Part shown: positions 41,672 to 51,935 of the stretch, one piece after another
Layout of the letters: each line of letters starts with the position of its first letter
How positions within the stretch are numbered: the first letter of the stretch is position 1
Origin: Oscillospiraceae bacterium
GTDB taxonomy: Bacteria; Bacillota; Clostridia; Oscillospirales; Oscillospiraceae
Length of the DNA: 64,000 nucleotides
Direction: 5' to 3'
NCBI GenBank assembly: GCA_024697625.1
Contig: JAILFJ010000113.1
Span: 62,001 to 126,000, forward strand
Program-made: the position numbers and the translations under genes
The notes under the pieces: generated by a model
Seen by the model: the letters and a program-made list of their open reading frames with translations, nothing else
What the model was told of the DNA's origin: nothing
The model's database searches: none

Positions 41672-43477
41672 CTATTCATCCAGCTTCAGCACCGCCAGGA
41701 AGGCCTCGGTCGGGATCTGCACGGTACCGAGCTGGCGCATCTTCTTCTTGCCTTCCTTCTGCTTTTCCAGAAGCTTCTTCTTTCTTGTGATATCGCCGCC
41801 GTAGCACTTGGCCAGCACGTCCTTGCGCAGCGCCTTGACGGTCTCGCGGGCGATGATCTTTCCGCCGATGGCCGCCTGGATCGGCACCTCGAAGAGCTGG
41901 CGAGGGATGTTCTCCTTCAGCTTCTCGGCCAGCTTTCTCGCCCGCGGATAGGCCTTCTCCCGGTGGGCAATGAAGCTCAGCGCGTCCACCTGGTCGCCGT
42001 TTAAGAGCATGTCGACCTTGACCAGATCGCTGGTTTTGTACTCCGAGAATTCATAGTCCAGCGAGGCGTAGCCCTTGGTCCGCGCCTTCAGCGTGTCGAA
42101 GAAATCATAGATGATCTCGTTCAGCGGCATCTCGTAGTGCAGCTCCACCAGCCGTGTGTCCAGATATTGCATGTTCTTATATTCCCCGCGCCGGTCCTGG
42201 CAGAGGGGCATGATGTTTCCGACAAACTCGTTCGGCGTGATGATCGACACCTTGACGTAGGGTTCATAGGCCTCGGCGATGAAGGCCGTCTCCGGATAGT
42301 TGTGGGGGTTGTCCACCATGACGACGGTCCCGTCGGTCTTCACGACCTTATAGATGACCGAGGGCAGCGTCGTGACCAGTTCCAGGTTGAACTCCCGCTC
42401 CAGCCGCTCCTGGATGATCTCCATATGCAGCATGCCCAGGAAGCCGCAGCGAAAACCGAAGCCAAGCGCGACAGAGCTCTCCGGCTCATACGAGAGAGAG
42501 GCATCGTTGAGCTTCAGCTTTTCCAGCGCATCACGGAGGTCGGGGTATTTCGAACCGTCCTCGGTATAGATGCCGCAGAAGACCATCGGCCTCGCCGGCC
42601 GGTAGCCCGGAAGCGCTTCCGCCGCGGGGCGCTGCGCCTCCGTCACGGTATCGCCCACGCGGGTGTCCGCTACGTTTTTGATGCTCGCGGTGAAGTATCC
42701 GACGTCGCCTGCCTGCAGCACTTCGCAGGGCTCGAGCGCAGTCGGCCTCAGATATCCCGTTTCCAGGACCTTGTAGCGGGCGCCGGTGGACATGAGCAGG
42801 ACTTCGGTGTCCTTCATGATTCTCCCGTCCATCACCCGCAGGAAAACGATGACCCCGCGGTAGTTGTCATACTGGCTGTCAAAGATCAGCGCCTTCAGCG
42901 GCGCCTCCGGGTCCCCGGAGGGCTCCGGGATATTCTTCACGATATCCTCCAGCACGGCGTCGATGTTGATCCCCGCCTTGGCGCTGATCTCCGGGGCGTC
43001 CTCCGCCGGGATGCCGATGATCTCCTCGATCTCATTCTTCACCCGCTTCGGGTCGGCAGCCGGCAGGTCGATCTTGTTGATGACGGGCAGGATCTCGAGG
43101 TTGTTGTCCAGCGCCAGATAGGTGTTGGAGAGGGTCTGCGCCTCCACGCCCTGGGAGGCGTCGACGATCAGGATCGCGCCTTCGCAGGCGGCCAGGGACC
43201 GGCTCACCTCGTAGTTGAAGTCCACATGCCCCGGAGTGTCGATCAGGTTCAGCGTGTAGCTCTCCCCGTCCTTTGCCTGATACTGCAGGCCGACGGCGCG
43301 GGCCTTGATGGTGATCCCGCGTTCCTTCTCCAGATCCATGTTGTCCAGGATCTGATCCTCCATCACCCTGGCCTCCACCGCACCGCACTTTTCGATCAGG
43401 CGGTCGGACAGGGTGGATTTTCCGTGGTCGATATGGGCGATGATGGAGAAATTCCGGATCCTGCTCTGTTCAGTCAT
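41672..43477 (-). CDS. lepA: Elongation factor 4 (LepA)
   Basis: This 601-residue translational GTPase has G1 [15 protein letters not shown]3 DTPGHVDF and G4 [13 protein letters not shown]-like domains, and the LepA-specific C-terminus ([45 protein letters not shown] region). It back-translocates or remodels stalled ribosomes. The start at 43477 gives the family start [17 protein letters not shown]; the upstream open frame contains the promoter. Confidence 0.97.
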   Translation of the reverse strand: MTEQSRIRNFSIIAHIDHGKSTLSDRLIEKCGAVEARVMEDQILDNMDLEKERGITIKARAVGLQYQAKDGESYTLNLIDTPGHVDFNYEVSRSLAACEGAILIVDASQGVEAQTLSNTYLALDNNLEILPVINKIDLPAADPKRVKNEIEEIIGIPAEDAPEISAKAGINIDAVLEDIVKNIPEPSGDPEAPLKALIFDSQYDNYRGVIVFLRVMDGRIMKDTEVLLMSTGARYKVLETGYLRPTALEPCEVLQAGDVGYFTASIKNVADTRVGDTVTEAQRPAAEALPGYRPARPMVFCGIYTEDGSKYPDLRDALEKLKLNDASLSYEPESSVALGFGFRCGFLGMLHMEIIQERLEREFNLELVTTLPSVIYKVVKTDGTVVMVDNPHNYPETAFIAEAYEPYVKVSIITPNEFVGNIMPLCQDRRGEYKNMQYLDTRLVELHYEMPLNEIIYDFFDTLKARTKGYASLDYEFSEYKTSDLVKVDMLLNGDQVDALSFIAHREKAYPRARKLAEKLKENIPRQLFEVPIQAAIGGKIIARETVKALRKDVLAKCYGGDITRKKKLLEKQKEGKKKMRQLGTVQIPTEAFLAVLKLDE

Positions 43478-43531
43478 AGTTCTTCCCGTCCTCGTGTCAG
43501 GCTCATTTTGAATCGCAGTCTGAATTGTGAT

Positions 43532-43561
43532 ATTATACTCCATCAAAAGCACACTTGTAAA
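43532..43561 (-). promoter_or_regulatory. Promoter of the lepA operon
   Basis: TTTACA (43561-43556), 18 bp, perfect TATAAT (43537-43532) on the minus strand, about 50 nt before the ATG. Confidence 0.75.
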
Positions 43562-43583
43562 CAGAAAACTTGGAAATTGATGG

Positions 43584-43632
43584 AAAACCGAAGAAACCGC
43601 GTACGGCTGTTTTCCACTTCCCCGTACGCGGT
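43584..43632 (-). terminator. Terminator at the end of the glycan operon
   Basis: On the minus strand ACCGCGTACGG (43632-43622) pairs with CCGTACGCGGT (43606-43596), followed by TTTCTTCGGTTTT. It closes the long operon just upstream of the lepA promoter. Confidence 0.85.
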
Positions 43633-43664
43633 GCAAGAGACAACTGAATCCATAGAGAATCCTT

Positions 43665-45170
43665 TCAAGCTTTCCGATGCCTGTTGACAGCATCTTTTAT
43701 CATCGCTGTCTGATGTCGGAAAAACAAAAGCTGAAAAGCAACAGATACCGCCACGCAGATCGTTCCGACCGTAATTGCCGAAAAAAACCAATCCATATAC
43801 CCTTTTTCTGAAACCCGGATCCCGGAAGTTGCCAGCAGCATGCAGCCGCACTGCGCCGCGTCCAGACAGATCTGCTTCAAAAAGATCGCAGCCGGCCGCT
43901 TCAGGATGTCCTTTGAGAAATACCACGCCTGATAGAACAGGAAAAAGAGAGCGGCCGACAGGGTCCCCGCCGCGACGCCAATCAGGCCGAGTCTCCGTAC
44001 AAGCAGGACGGAGATCCCGAGATTCAGAAGCGCCTCGGTGATCGACGCGTTCCGTGTCTGTCTGAAATGGCCCGCGGCCCGGATCAGAAAATTACCGGAG
44101 TCCCGCAGCATCATGACCGCGAAGGCCGCCGTGATCAGAGCCGCAAAGCCCGGGTTTCTGTACTCCGCGTCGTTGATTCCCTTCGTATAGACCGTGACGA
44201 AGGGCACAATCAGGATTCCCGTCACCGTATAGAAAAAGACCGTCGCCGTATGGACGGCCCATTCGTACAGGCTGTAAACACGGTTCAGTTCCTTATACTC
44301 CCCGTTCGCGATCAGATTGCCGAACAGCGCCTGAATTCCCGTGGTCGCCGAGATAATCAGCGACCGGACGCCCCCGGTAATCATGGTATACACGGAATAC
44401 ACGGATACGCTGTCGATTGAGGAGCAGAGCGTCAGCACCGCCACATCCGTATTGGAACTGACCGTATAGGAGATATGCTGTACCACGCTGCTCAGCTTCT
44501 GCGGCACGTCGTCGCCGGAGGCTTTTTCGTTTCGGTCAAGAGCATAGTGTTTTCGCACATAGACGGACAGGAATGCCGGTCTCGCCAGATAAATCAGTGA
44601 GCCCGCCAGCTTCACGGTCTGGATACTCCCGCCGAGGGCCATGAGCACGGCGGACACCGCCGTATACACGACCAGCGTGACTCCGCTGACCGCAAGCGGA
44701 ACATAAGACCTCTGGTCGGCGTTCAGGAGGATCTGGTTTGGCATGCCGAGATAAAACTGTTCGAACTGCGAGATGCTCATGGCCAGAATCAGCGTGACCG
44801 TATAGGTTCTGTCAAAAGTACCCTCCGTGACGGAGGGATAAAACAGTGTCAGAGCAGCGACATAGACCAGCAGCAGGAGGCCGATGATCCCGAAAAACCT
44901 TCTGGAAAACGCCATGATCCTGCTCACGGCGCGGAGATCTCCTTCCGCCAGCGCCCGGTACAGAGCCGCGGAGATCACCGCGTCAACGCCCATGTCGCAA
45001 AGTGCGATCAGGGACAGAAACTGCGCCACCGAGACCGAAAGTCCGTATGCCTCTGAGCCATAGTGTCTCAGATAGCTTCCGGTCAGGAGAAAACCCGAAA
45101 TGACCAGCAGCACATAATAGATCAGCGCGCAAAGGGAGTTCCTCTTCAGTTTTGTGATCCGACTGCTCAT
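43665..45170 (-). CDS. Oligosaccharide flippase (Wzx/MATE-like)
   Basis: This 501-residue polytopic protein has about 12-14 hydrophobic segments and the polysaccharide-flippase start [34 protein letters not shown]. It presumably moves a lipid-linked glycan across the membrane to the STT3-type enzyme or a polymer acceptor. The ATG at 45170 overlaps the glycosyltransferase stop (ATGA); an ATG two codons upstream is possible. It is the last gene of the glycan operon. Confidence 0.87.
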   Translation of the reverse strand: MSSRITKLKRNSLCALIYYVLLVISGFLLTGSYLRHYGSEAYGLSVSVAQFLSLIALCDMGVDAVISAALYRALAEGDLRAVSRIMAFSRRFFGIIGLLLLVYVAALTLFYPSVTEGTFDRTYTVTLILAMSISQFEQFYLGMPNQILLNADQRSYVPLAVSGVTLVVYTAVSAVLMALGGSIQTVKLAGSLIYLARPAFLSVYVRKHYALDRNEKASGDDVPQKLSSVVQHISYTVSSNTDVAVLTLCSSIDSVSVYSVYTMITGGVRSLIISATTGIQALFGNLIANGEYKELNRVYSLYEWAVHTATVFFYTVTGILIVPFVTVYTKGINDAEYRNPGFAALITAAFAVMMLRDSGNFLIRAAGHFRQTRNASITEALLNLGISVLLVRRLGLIGVAAGTLSAALFFLFYQAWYFSKDILKRPAAIFLKQICLDAAQCGCMLLATSGIRVSEKGYMDWFFSAITVGTICVAVSVAFQLLFFRHQTAMIKDAVNRHRKA

Positions 45171-46177
45171 CTGCATTCTGCGGTCGCCTCGATGATCGCC
45201 TTCAGTCTCTCCGCCTGGTACCGCGTCGTGACAGCCTCTTTGTCAAAGCCTTTTCTCAGCCGCTCGTTGTTGGGGTGCGTCATGAGATACCGTACCTTTC
45301 GACCGATCTCTTCCCTGTCCTGTACGTCCCGGATCAGATCCTCTTCGCGAAGGTCGCGGAACAAGGAAAGGCATCCCGTGTTTTCCGGCACCAGAATGCT
45401 GCATCCGCAAAACAGCGCTTCGACCAGCGCGATCCCGAAGGTTTCAAAGCTGCTGTTCTGAACATACACCGATGTCGCGGCCATCAGGGCAAGCGTATCG
45501 TCATGCGAGAGGCATCCGTGCCAGACGACATTCCGGTGCCGGCGTATTCTCGCTCCTTCCGAAAACTCTTCTCCCGCCACATGCAGCACGAAATCGCCCC
45601 CGCTTTCTTCCAGAGCGGAAGCGACCGTATTGATGTTTTTCTGCTTTCTCCCTCCGCCTGTGGACAGCACCGTGCCCGGGACAGGACCGTTGCCCTTTCT
45701 TCTGATCTTCTCGCAGCGTTCCGTATCCACAACATTCCAGATATAATCCATTTTCTCCGTACAATTGGGAAAACGTTCCTTTATCCGGTTCATAAACAGC
45801 TCGGAAACGCAGACGATCCGGTCGGAATGCCCCAGAATAAAGTGCTCGTAACGGTGGATTGCGTTCAGCTTTGCCCCGTTCTGCTCCGGATGCTCCAACC
45901 TTTCTTCAAAGGAAGCCAGCCCGTGCATGAAATATACAATCCGTCTGCCGAGTATTTCTGCAGGAATGACAGCCGCATAATTGAAGGGGGTTGACGTGCA
46001 TATGACAAGAACATCGCAGTTGCGAATCAGCGGAAAGAGCTCCAAGGTCCTCTGAACGATTCGGAGCTTCCTGGAATAGCGGACTTCATAAAACTGCTGC
46101 AGGCTTTTCCGCATTTCCCTGTTGGCATTTCCCATCCCGGTCCCGGAGTGGAGATCGCCAAGCAATGAGATTCTCAT
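45167..46177 (-). CDS. Glycosyltransferase, GT4 type
   Basis: This 336-residue GT-B protein has the C-terminal nucleotide-sugar-binding region with TVLSTGGGRKQKNINTVASALE, WHGCLSHDDTLALMAATSVYVQNSSFETFGIALVEALFCG (E-x7-E motif) and a small N-terminal acceptor domain. It would add a hexose to the growing lipid-linked glycan. The ATG at 46177 follows AAAGGAG; the upstream extension is not GT-like. Confidence 0.88.
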   Translation of the reverse strand: MRISLLGDLHSGTGMGNANREMRKSLQQFYEVRYSRKLRIVQRTLELFPLIRNCDVLVICTSTPFNYAAVIPAEILGRRIVYFMHGLASFEERLEHPEQNGAKLNAIHRYEHFILGHSDRIVCVSELFMNRIKERFPNCTEKMDYIWNVVDTERCEKIRRKGNGPVPGTVLSTGGGRKQKNINTVASALEESGGDFVLHVAGEEFSEGARIRRHRNVVWHGCLSHDDTLALMAATSVYVQNSSFETFGIALVEALFCGCSILVPENTGCLSLFRDLREEDLIRDVQDREEIGRKVRYLMTHPNNERLRKGFDKEAVTTRYQAERLKAIIEATAECR

Positions 46178-46199
46178 GGAACCCGTCTCCTTTCTCTGA

Positions 46200-47414
46200 T
46201 CACAGCCCGGCCAGTTCTTTTGCGACCTCGTAAGCCCGCTGTGTGTTCCGTGTATCATAGAGCGGGAAAAACCTCGCGTGCGCCTCGGAAAACTCATGGG
46301 ACACGCGGCATCCCCCTTCGATTGTCTGTCGGATCAGGGAAAAGACTTCTTCCCTGCCCCGGCAGCTTTTTCCGAAGGGATTGTCCGTATAGTCGAAATA
46401 TCCCCTGCGGTATTGCTCCCTGTAAAAAGTCTCATCATCAAATTGATAGAAAATGACCGGCTTTTTCATATAGGCCATATCCATACAGACGCTGGAGTAG
46501 TCCGTGATGAGGAGCGCGGCGCGTTTCAGCAGGTCCTGGACATCATAGGCCTCCCTGCTGCAGACCTCAACACAATCCGCGTTCACGGTGAACAGCGAAA
46601 GGCAGCCCTGCATGTTCCGGTGAGGATAGAACAGAAACCGGACTTCGTGCTCTGCGGCGATTTTCTTCAGTTCATCGTCGTTCAGGAACTCCCGCCATCT
46701 GACAAAGTACTCCGTTTCGGCAAGATCGGATGTGCCTTCGATACGGCGCAGTTTGTCCTTCCGAAGCACCAGCCAGTTTCGCCAGGTCGGCATAATCAGA
46801 ATCAGAGCCGGATCGGTCTCCGCGTCATGAAGACCATCAAAGCGGCACAGCCCCGTGTAGCACACGTATCCGTCCGGATAGCCGTAGTGCTTCCGGACGT
46901 ACTCATACTCGGGACGGGCTCCGCAGAGGAAGCGGCTGATTTTCGTCGCGGGATAATGCAGCCAGAGCAGATCATTCTTGATAATGCCGTGCTGCAGAAA
47001 TACGCGTCTGTTTTTCAGAAATCCGTACACCTGCAGAAAGTAAAAGACCGCGGCATTCGGGTCCCCGGACTTCTGGCTGCTGATCTGAACGGAAGATGCC
47101 AGATACAGGATCCAGTGCTTCAGACTTCCGTATTCCACGGTCTCGCCCAGCGCCGCAACCTTTCGATAGTCCGGTGAACTTCGTCTGATGGCGTAGACGC
47201 ATTCCTGTTCCGGGTGCCGCTCCCGTAAAAAACGGTAGAACCAATAGCCGTTATCCCGCGCTTCAGAAGCGTCCTCCGAGACGATCCACAGATTTCGGTG
47301 TTTACGGCGGTATAAGTCTGCCGCCGCTGCCGCCACAGGGAGCTTCCATACCTGCACAAGTTCGCGAAAACGGACGAATCTCAGGAGATCAAGGAACTTA
47401 TCAGGCCGGTGCAT
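46200..47414 (-). CDS. CDP-glycerol glycerophosphotransferase family protein
   Basis: This 404-residue protein is of the TagB/TagF-like family: WIVSEDASEARDNGYWFYRFLRERHPEQECVYAI, KNRRVFLQHGIIKNDL (the conserved QHG) and RFLFYPHRNMQ. The C-terminal LLITDYSSVCMDMAYMKKPVIFYQFD and YRRGYFDY blocks are also present. Members transfer glycerol- or ribitol-phosphate to teichoic acids or decorate glycans with it. In this cluster it suggests that the glycan carries a phosphopolyol. The ATG at 47414 follows GGGAGG. Confidence 0.92.
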   Translation of the reverse strand: MHRPDKFLDLLRFVRFRELVQVWKLPVAAAAADLYRRKHRNLWIVSEDASEARDNGYWFYRFLRERHPEQECVYAIRRSSPDYRKVAALGETVEYGSLKHWILYLASSVQISSQKSGDPNAAVFYFLQVYGFLKNRRVFLQHGIIKNDLLWLHYPATKISRFLCGARPEYEYVRKHYGYPDGYVCYTGLCRFDGLHDAETDPALILIMPTWRNWLVLRKDKLRRIEGTSDLAETEYFVRWREFLNDDELKKIAAEHEVRFLFYPHRNMQGCLSLFTVNADCVEVCSREAYDVQDLLKRAALLITDYSSVCMDMAYMKKPVIFYQFDDETFYREQYRRGYFDYTDNPFGKSCRGREEVFSLIRQTIEGGCRVSHEFSEAHARFFPLYDTRNTQRAYEVAKELAGL

Positions 47415-47461
47415 GCTGTTCCTCCCATTTGAAACGGCGGCGCTTCCTTTTCTGTTCGCCG

Positions 47462-47878
47462 TCACGGCAGTTTCTCTCCCTTTGATTTCTCCCCTTTCGG
47501 CTCCCGATCCGGCCCATGTTCCGGTTTCTGTCTCTGCTCCGCCTTCCGCTCCTCCTGTTCCCGAAGTGCGAGCCGCTGCGTCAGCTCACGGATTTCAGCG
47601 TTCTGCCTGGAGAGAGACAGCGACAGGGAAAACACGATCATGCCCAGAAAGACGAGAGCAAAGAAAAACAGCATGTTGCTGGGTGTCTCGATGCCGAACA
47701 TCCGACAGAAAGCGCTCAGAATTCCCGGAAAGGCGGTCACACCGGCCAATGCGATATCCAACAGCAGCCAGGGCAGAACGAAGCGGATATCTGCTTTCTT
47801 TCTCTTCACGGTCCGAAGCAGGAGAAGAAAGATCAGAAACCAGACGGTGAACAGAAAAACCTTAAGCCGTATACTCAT
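47462..47878 (-). CDS. DUF2304 small membrane protein
   Basis: This 138-residue protein has three hydrophobic segments and an ERKAEQRQK-rich cytoplasmic coiled tail; the SLSLSRQNAEIRELTQRLALRE segment is typical of DUF2304. The family almost always sits beside a GT2 polyprenyl-phosphate glycosyltransferase and is thought to work with it. Its start overlaps that gene's stop (ATGA). Confidence 0.85.
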   Translation of the reverse strand: MSIRLKVFLFTVWFLIFLLLLRTVKRKKADIRFVLPWLLLDIALAGVTAFPGILSAFCRMFGIETPSNMLFFFALVFLGMIVFSLSLSLSRQNAEIRELTQRLALREQEERKAEQRQKPEHGPDREPKGEKSKGEKLP

Positions 47879-48612
47879 TGTCTCCGCATCCTCTCCAGAA
47901 GTATCGCCGCTGTCATCTTCAGCGGATAGTAGATCGAAGCACCTGGTCCAATGGAAGAACTTCCGCTGCCCCGCTCACGCATCCGCACAGGGATTTCGAC
48001 CGCTTTTCCTCCCTGTCGCAGGAGCCCCGCAACGCTCTCCGGTTCCGGATAATCCTGCGGATAGTCCGAGGCAAAGCGCTCGATCAGCCTTCGGTTCACC
48101 ATACGGAAGCCCGAGGTCGGATCCGTGATTCTTATTCCTGTCACAAGCCGGATCAGGCCTGACAGATAACGGATTCCCCAGCGCCGCAAGGCTGTGGACT
48201 GGTATCCTTTCCCCTCCAGAAAGCGTGAACCGATCACCATGTCCGCATTCTCCGAAAGAAGCTTCTTCAGCATCTCACGCAGGAACGTCGGGTCGTGCTG
48301 GCCGTCTCCGTCAACCTGTACCGCGATCTCATAGCCGTTCAAGGCGGCATAACGGTATCCGGTCTGCATGGCCCCGCCGATGCCGAGATTCACCGCGAGA
48401 TCCAGAACCGGGATCCCGTTTTCCCGGCACAGACGGAGCGTTCCGTCCTCTGATCCGTCGTTGACCGCGATGATGTCGAAATCCGGAGCCTGTTCCCGGA
48501 GCTCCCGGAACAAGTTCAGAATTGACTTTTCTTCGTTGTACGCGGGGATGATCACCAGTTTTTTCAGAATCCTGTTCTCTGATCCGGCCCGCGTTCTGTC
48601 GCTCTCTACCAT
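47875..48612 (-). CDS. GT2 glycosyltransferase, polyprenyl-phosphate type
   Basis: This 245-residue GT-A enzyme resembles dolichyl-phosphate mannose synthase: KKLVIIPAYNEEKSILNLFRELRE, DIIAVNDGSEDGT, VNLGIGGAMQTGYRYA, QVDGDGQHDP (DxD region) and DPTSGFRMVNRRL. It would load undecaprenyl phosphate with one sugar for use on the outside of the membrane. No membrane anchor is present; DUF2304 may supply it. The ATG at 48612 overlaps the end of the previous gene. Confidence 0.9.
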   Translation of the reverse strand: MVESDRTRAGSENRILKKLVIIPAYNEEKSILNLFRELREQAPDFDIIAVNDGSEDGTLRLCRENGIPVLDLAVNLGIGGAMQTGYRYAALNGYEIAVQVDGDGQHDPTFLREMLKKLLSENADMVIGSRFLEGKGYQSTALRRWGIRYLSGLIRLVTGIRITDPTSGFRMVNRRLIERFASDYPQDYPEPESVAGLLRQGGKAVEIPVRMRERGSGSSSIGPGASIYYPLKMTAAILLERMRRQ

Positions 48613-49652
48613 TTGACGCACACCCCAAGACGGTCGATCATGGCTCCGTAGATGAGGAGGAAGGGCACCGCCAGGCTCAGCCCGTAGATTCGGCGCACCA
48701 GCCAGAGCTTCCCGTTCGCCCCCCGGTGCCGCATCACATAGCCGAGGCGGATATAGGGATTGTTGCGCCATCCGGGGAACTCGCGGTCCAGAAACGCCGT
48801 GTTCTCCCGGAGCGCGCGCTTCAGGACAGCCGATCCTCCGGCCGAAACTCTGTGCATCAGCGAGACGCCGAGATGTAGGAATGCGAGCGCGTCCAGGCAG
48901 GGCAGCCGTTCCGGCCGGCTCCCGGCGACAATGTGCCGCAGTTCCTTCATTGCGTCATAGATCACGGGAATCTGCCCGGGACGCACGGTGTTGATCGCGG
49001 AGTCTCTCCGAACCATGTAACAGACAAGCGAATCCCGCACAAAGGCAATGTCTCCGGCATTCAGAAAAACAAGCTGGGAAAACAGCATGTCCTCAAGCAC
49101 CTTCGGAATCTGTCCGGGCTCCGGCAAATCCTTCAGAAGCTCAGCCCGGTAGATCTTATTCCAGAGGGCCGCGTTCACTTCCAGCAGAAGCCCCGGTTCT
49201 TCTGTCAGGTTAAAAGCGTCGTAGGGGAACTTTGTCATCTCTCTGGAATAGCGCTTTCCGGTCTCGGCATCGATCCGGTCAAAGCCGCAGCATGCTATAT
49301 CGGCGTTCCGTGCCTTCGCGGCCTGATACAGTTTTTCCGCATAGTCTTCGCAGACATAGTCGTCCGGATCAATAAAACCGATGTATTCGCCCCGGGCCGC
49401 CTCGACGCCCCGTCTGCGCGCCGCCCATACGCCCGCGTTCTGCTGGTCGATTACGGTGACCCGGTCTCCGTATCTGCTCTCATATTCCCGCAGAATCGAG
49501 AGGCAGCCGTCAGGCGAGCCGTCGTTGACGCAGATCAGCTCCACTCCTTCCAGCGTCTGGTCCAGCAGCGAGTCCAGACAGCGCCGGAGATAGGCCTCCA
49601 CCCGGTAGCAGGGCAGGATCACGCTTAAGCGGATCGTGGTATCGGGTTCCAT
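48606..49652 (-). CDS. GT2 family glycosyltransferase
   Basis: This 348-residue GT-A enzyme has LSVILPCYRVEAYLRRCLDSLLDQTLEGVELICVNDGSPDG at the N-terminus and a DPDDYVCEDY acidic motif (about residue 98). The C-terminal half is of the type found in capsule and teichoic-acid glycosyltransferases, with a hydrophobic end. The ATG at 49652 lies one base after the STT3 gene stop. Sugar specificity is unknown. Confidence 0.9.
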   Translation of the reverse strand: MEPDTTIRLSVILPCYRVEAYLRRCLDSLLDQTLEGVELICVNDGSPDGCLSILREYESRYGDRVTVIDQQNAGVWAARRRGVEAARGEYIGFIDPDDYVCEDYAEKLYQAAKARNADIACCGFDRIDAETGKRYSREMTKFPYDAFNLTEEPGLLLEVNAALWNKIYRAELLKDLPEPGQIPKVLEDMLFSQLVFLNAGDIAFVRDSLVCYMVRRDSAINTVRPGQIPVIYDAMKELRHIVAGSRPERLPCLDALAFLHLGVSLMHRVSAGGSAVLKRALRENTAFLDREFPGWRNNPYIRLGYVMRHRGANGKLWLVRRIYGLSLAVPFLLIYGAMIDRLGVCVKW

Positions 49653-49653
49653 C

Positions 49654-51819
49654 TCACGCTTCCACCCGCCAGACACGTACATGCTCCAGCCCGTCATGCG
49701 CCTCGTAGACCGGGGTAAAGCGGGACGATCTCTCCGCGTTGAAAAAGAGCCGCCACATGGTCTCCCGGCCCCGCAACTGATCCAGATACTGCTGCCCGGC
49801 CTCCGTGTCAAAGATCGGCGTTCCGTCCGGCGTATAGGTATACAGCGTCGCGGAAGGCAGGCTCTGCTTTCCTGTGAAATCCCAGCCTGAGAAGTACTCG
49901 TACCATCCGATCTGTCGGGTCATGGTATAGGTGATAATCAGATAGGTCTCCTTCGGGTTCGCGGGGTGGATCAGGGACTCCGCCTCCTCCGCCTCCTCCC
50001 GGCTCAGATTGCAGCGCTCCTGAAGCAGCTCCACCGCCGCCTCCCTCTCCGCTGTAAGCGCTTTCCAGAGCGCCTCATAGGCTGTTCTGGTATCCGTACG
50101 CTCCCGGAGAAAAGCGATAGCCCTGTTGCCCGAACCCGAGAGCATCAGCAGGATGCGGCGGGAGAGCTCCAGCCGATCCGTGGTCAGGGCTTTCGAGACC
50201 AGGATAGCTCTCTCCGCGTTCTGGCTGCCGCCGTCCCACAGCGTCGGGTGGCCGGACTCGCTCTCATAGAAGTATCCCAGATCCCACCATGAGGCGACCA
50301 CCGCGTCCTCCGCCTCCGCGTTATCCCGAATCCACCGCATGGCGCTGGCCGAGGCGTCAGAGGCCGAGGGGCGAAGATCCCTGCAGGCCCCGACCGCGCC
50401 GGTGAGAGCCGGAATCACCGCCGCGGCAAGAAACAGGACCGGGAGGAACCGGTCTCGGAGGAAAGCCCTTCTCTCCCGCTTTTGGGACAGATCGGCTTTC
50501 TGCTTCCAGTTCCCGCGCAGGAAGCTCTGTCCGACAAAGGCCCCGGCCAGCAGGCTGACCGGAATCGACAGATGCTCCACAAAGCGGACTCCGATTCGGG
50601 TCAGATACAGTCCCGCCGCAAGCCAGGCCCCAAGCACACAACAGTACAGCGCGCACGCGCGCCGGTCCGGGCGCACAGACTCCGCCCCCCGTTCTGTGTA
50701 TCCCCTCAGGAACAGCAGGACCAGCCCGGCCAGGCTCAGCAGAAAGGCCGCGCCGCCGCCCACGCCGTTGACCGCCGCCGTCGCCGACCCCTTCACATAG
50801 CCCAGGAAGAACTGCAGCGGGTGATCCGGGAACAGGTATGCCCTGTTCAGCTCCGATACAGAGGAGAACAGATTGGGCAGAACGCCCTCGCCGACTCCGG
50901 AGGATGTGGACAGGGAGAGGGCGGAAAGCAGACCACGAAACAGGGAAGGCCCCTCTGACACCAGAAGCGCCAGAACCGTGAGACCGCCGCAGACCAGAAG
51001 CGCCTTCCATTCCGTCCCCATGGCAAAACGTCCCGCCTGTCTTCTCAGGTTCCCCGCCTTCTCCCGACCGGCATTTGGGATCAGGACAAACAGCAGAGCG
51101 CCCGCCAGCGTCAGTCCGGCAAAGAGGACGGCGTAGTTTGCCTGCCAGCAACGGCCGAAGAGCATCGCCGTCAGGGCGAAGCAGGCGGCGCAGACAATTC
51201 GCCGCCAACGCTTCCCCGCGCGGAAACACTCCGTCAGGAACAGAATCAGCAGCAGCTCCATCGGCACGACAAAGAGATCGGTATCGAAGCGGCCGAAGGC
51301 GGTACGAACGGCATAGACCGGACCGCAGCCCGCCAGCAGCCCTGCTGTGAGGCCTCCGGGTATCCCGCCCAGGCGGCAGCCGATCAGAAAAGCGATCAGC
51401 GCGGCGAATGCGGAGCTGCAGGCGGCAAGACAGAACTCCGTCTTCTCCGGCTCCGCTCCGGTGAGGCTCGAGGCCCAGACGGTGAGGTATACGATCCCCG
51501 GGGTATAGTCCGCGCTCAGTCCGTCCGGCCAGAAGCGCAGGCTGTCCCAGGGCTCTCCGTCCTCTGACACGCTGTCCCCCAGACTGCCTCCGTTCAGGTA
51601 ATTCCGCACCAGCCGCACGTGATAGTAGGAGTCCATGTCCTTGAAATACGGGAGACCCTTCCGATCGGTATACGCATCGACGCGCTCCTTCGATTCCTCC
51701 TGCACACGGGCGGAGGGTGTGCGAACCAGCACCGCCGCAGCCATAACCGCCAGGATGCAGAGCAGAGCTATGAGAAGCCTGCTGCCGCTCCTGTTTTTTC
51801 GAAGATCTTTCTCTGTCAT
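49654..51819 (-). CDS. STT3-type oligosaccharyltransferase
   Basis: This 721-residue protein has about 12-13 hydrophobic segments followed by a C-terminal extracellular domain. The motifs of the STT3/PglB/AglB family are readable in order: DMDSYYHVRLVRNYL (first acidic motif, about residue 61), GRFDTDLFVVP (second acidic motif, about 178), SVSE (external loop 5 glutamate motif, about 318) and WWDLG (about 510), followed by GGSQN. The family transfers a lipid-linked oligosaccharide to Asn in N-X-S/T. The gene is directly downstream of a sequon-rich secreted protein and upstream of the glycan assembly genes. The ATG at 51819 follows AAAGGCGG. Confidence 0.88.
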   Translation of the reverse strand: MTEKDLRKNRSGSRLLIALLCILAVMAAAVLVRTPSARVQEESKERVDAYTDRKGLPYFKDMDSYYHVRLVRNYLNGGSLGDSVSEDGEPWDSLRFWPDGLSADYTPGIVYLTVWASSLTGAEPEKTEFCLAACSSAFAALIAFLIGCRLGGIPGGLTAGLLAGCGPVYAVRTAFGRFDTDLFVVPMELLLILFLTECFRAGKRWRRIVCAACFALTAMLFGRCWQANYAVLFAGLTLAGALLFVLIPNAGREKAGNLRRQAGRFAMGTEWKALLVCGGLTVLALLVSEGPSLFRGLLSALSLSTSSGVGEGVLPNLFSSVSELNRAYLFPDHPLQFFLGYVKGSATAAVNGVGGGAAFLLSLAGLVLLFLRGYTERGAESVRPDRRACALYCCVLGAWLAAGLYLTRIGVRFVEHLSIPVSLLAGAFVGQSFLRGNWKQKADLSQKRERRAFLRDRFLPVLFLAAAVIPALTGAVGACRDLRPSASDASASAMRWIRDNAEAEDAVVASWWDLGYFYESESGHPTLWDGGSQNAERAILVSKALTTDRLELSRRILLMLSGSGNRAIAFLRERTDTRTAYEALWKALTAEREAAVELLQERCNLSREEAEEAESLIHPANPKETYLIITYTMTRQIGWYEYFSGWDFTGKQSLPSATLYTYTPDGTPIFDTEAGQQYLDQLRGRETMWRLFFNAERSSRFTPVYEAHDGLEHVRVWRVEA

Positions 51820-51877
51820 TTGTCCGCCTTTCGGTCCGCCCTCTTCCTCATGACATGTCGGCCTCACGTATGACTGC

Positions 51878-51911
51878 GGCAGGAACGGTGCCTTTCGGCC
51901 CCGTTCCTGCC
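51878..51911 (-). terminator. Strong hairpin between the surface protein and STT3 genes
   Basis: On the minus strand GGCAGGAACGG...GCC, a GAAA tetraloop and GGC...CCGTTCCTGCC form a 15-bp stem with one mismatch and no following U-run. It is more likely an mRNA-stability or processing element that uncouples surface-protein and STT3 expression than a true terminator. Confidence 0.6.
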
Positions 51912-51935
51912 TGACTTATGCGCTTTTTCCGCCGC

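Noticed and set aside
40553-42004. Cys/Leu/Arg-rich 483-codon plus-strand frame over the NAGPA-like gene and lepA end
   Set aside because: Crosses three minus-strand genes and shows no domain; shadow.
42137-43687. 516-codon plus-strand frame opposite lepA
   Set aside because: Antisense shadow of lepA without ribosome-binding site or domain.
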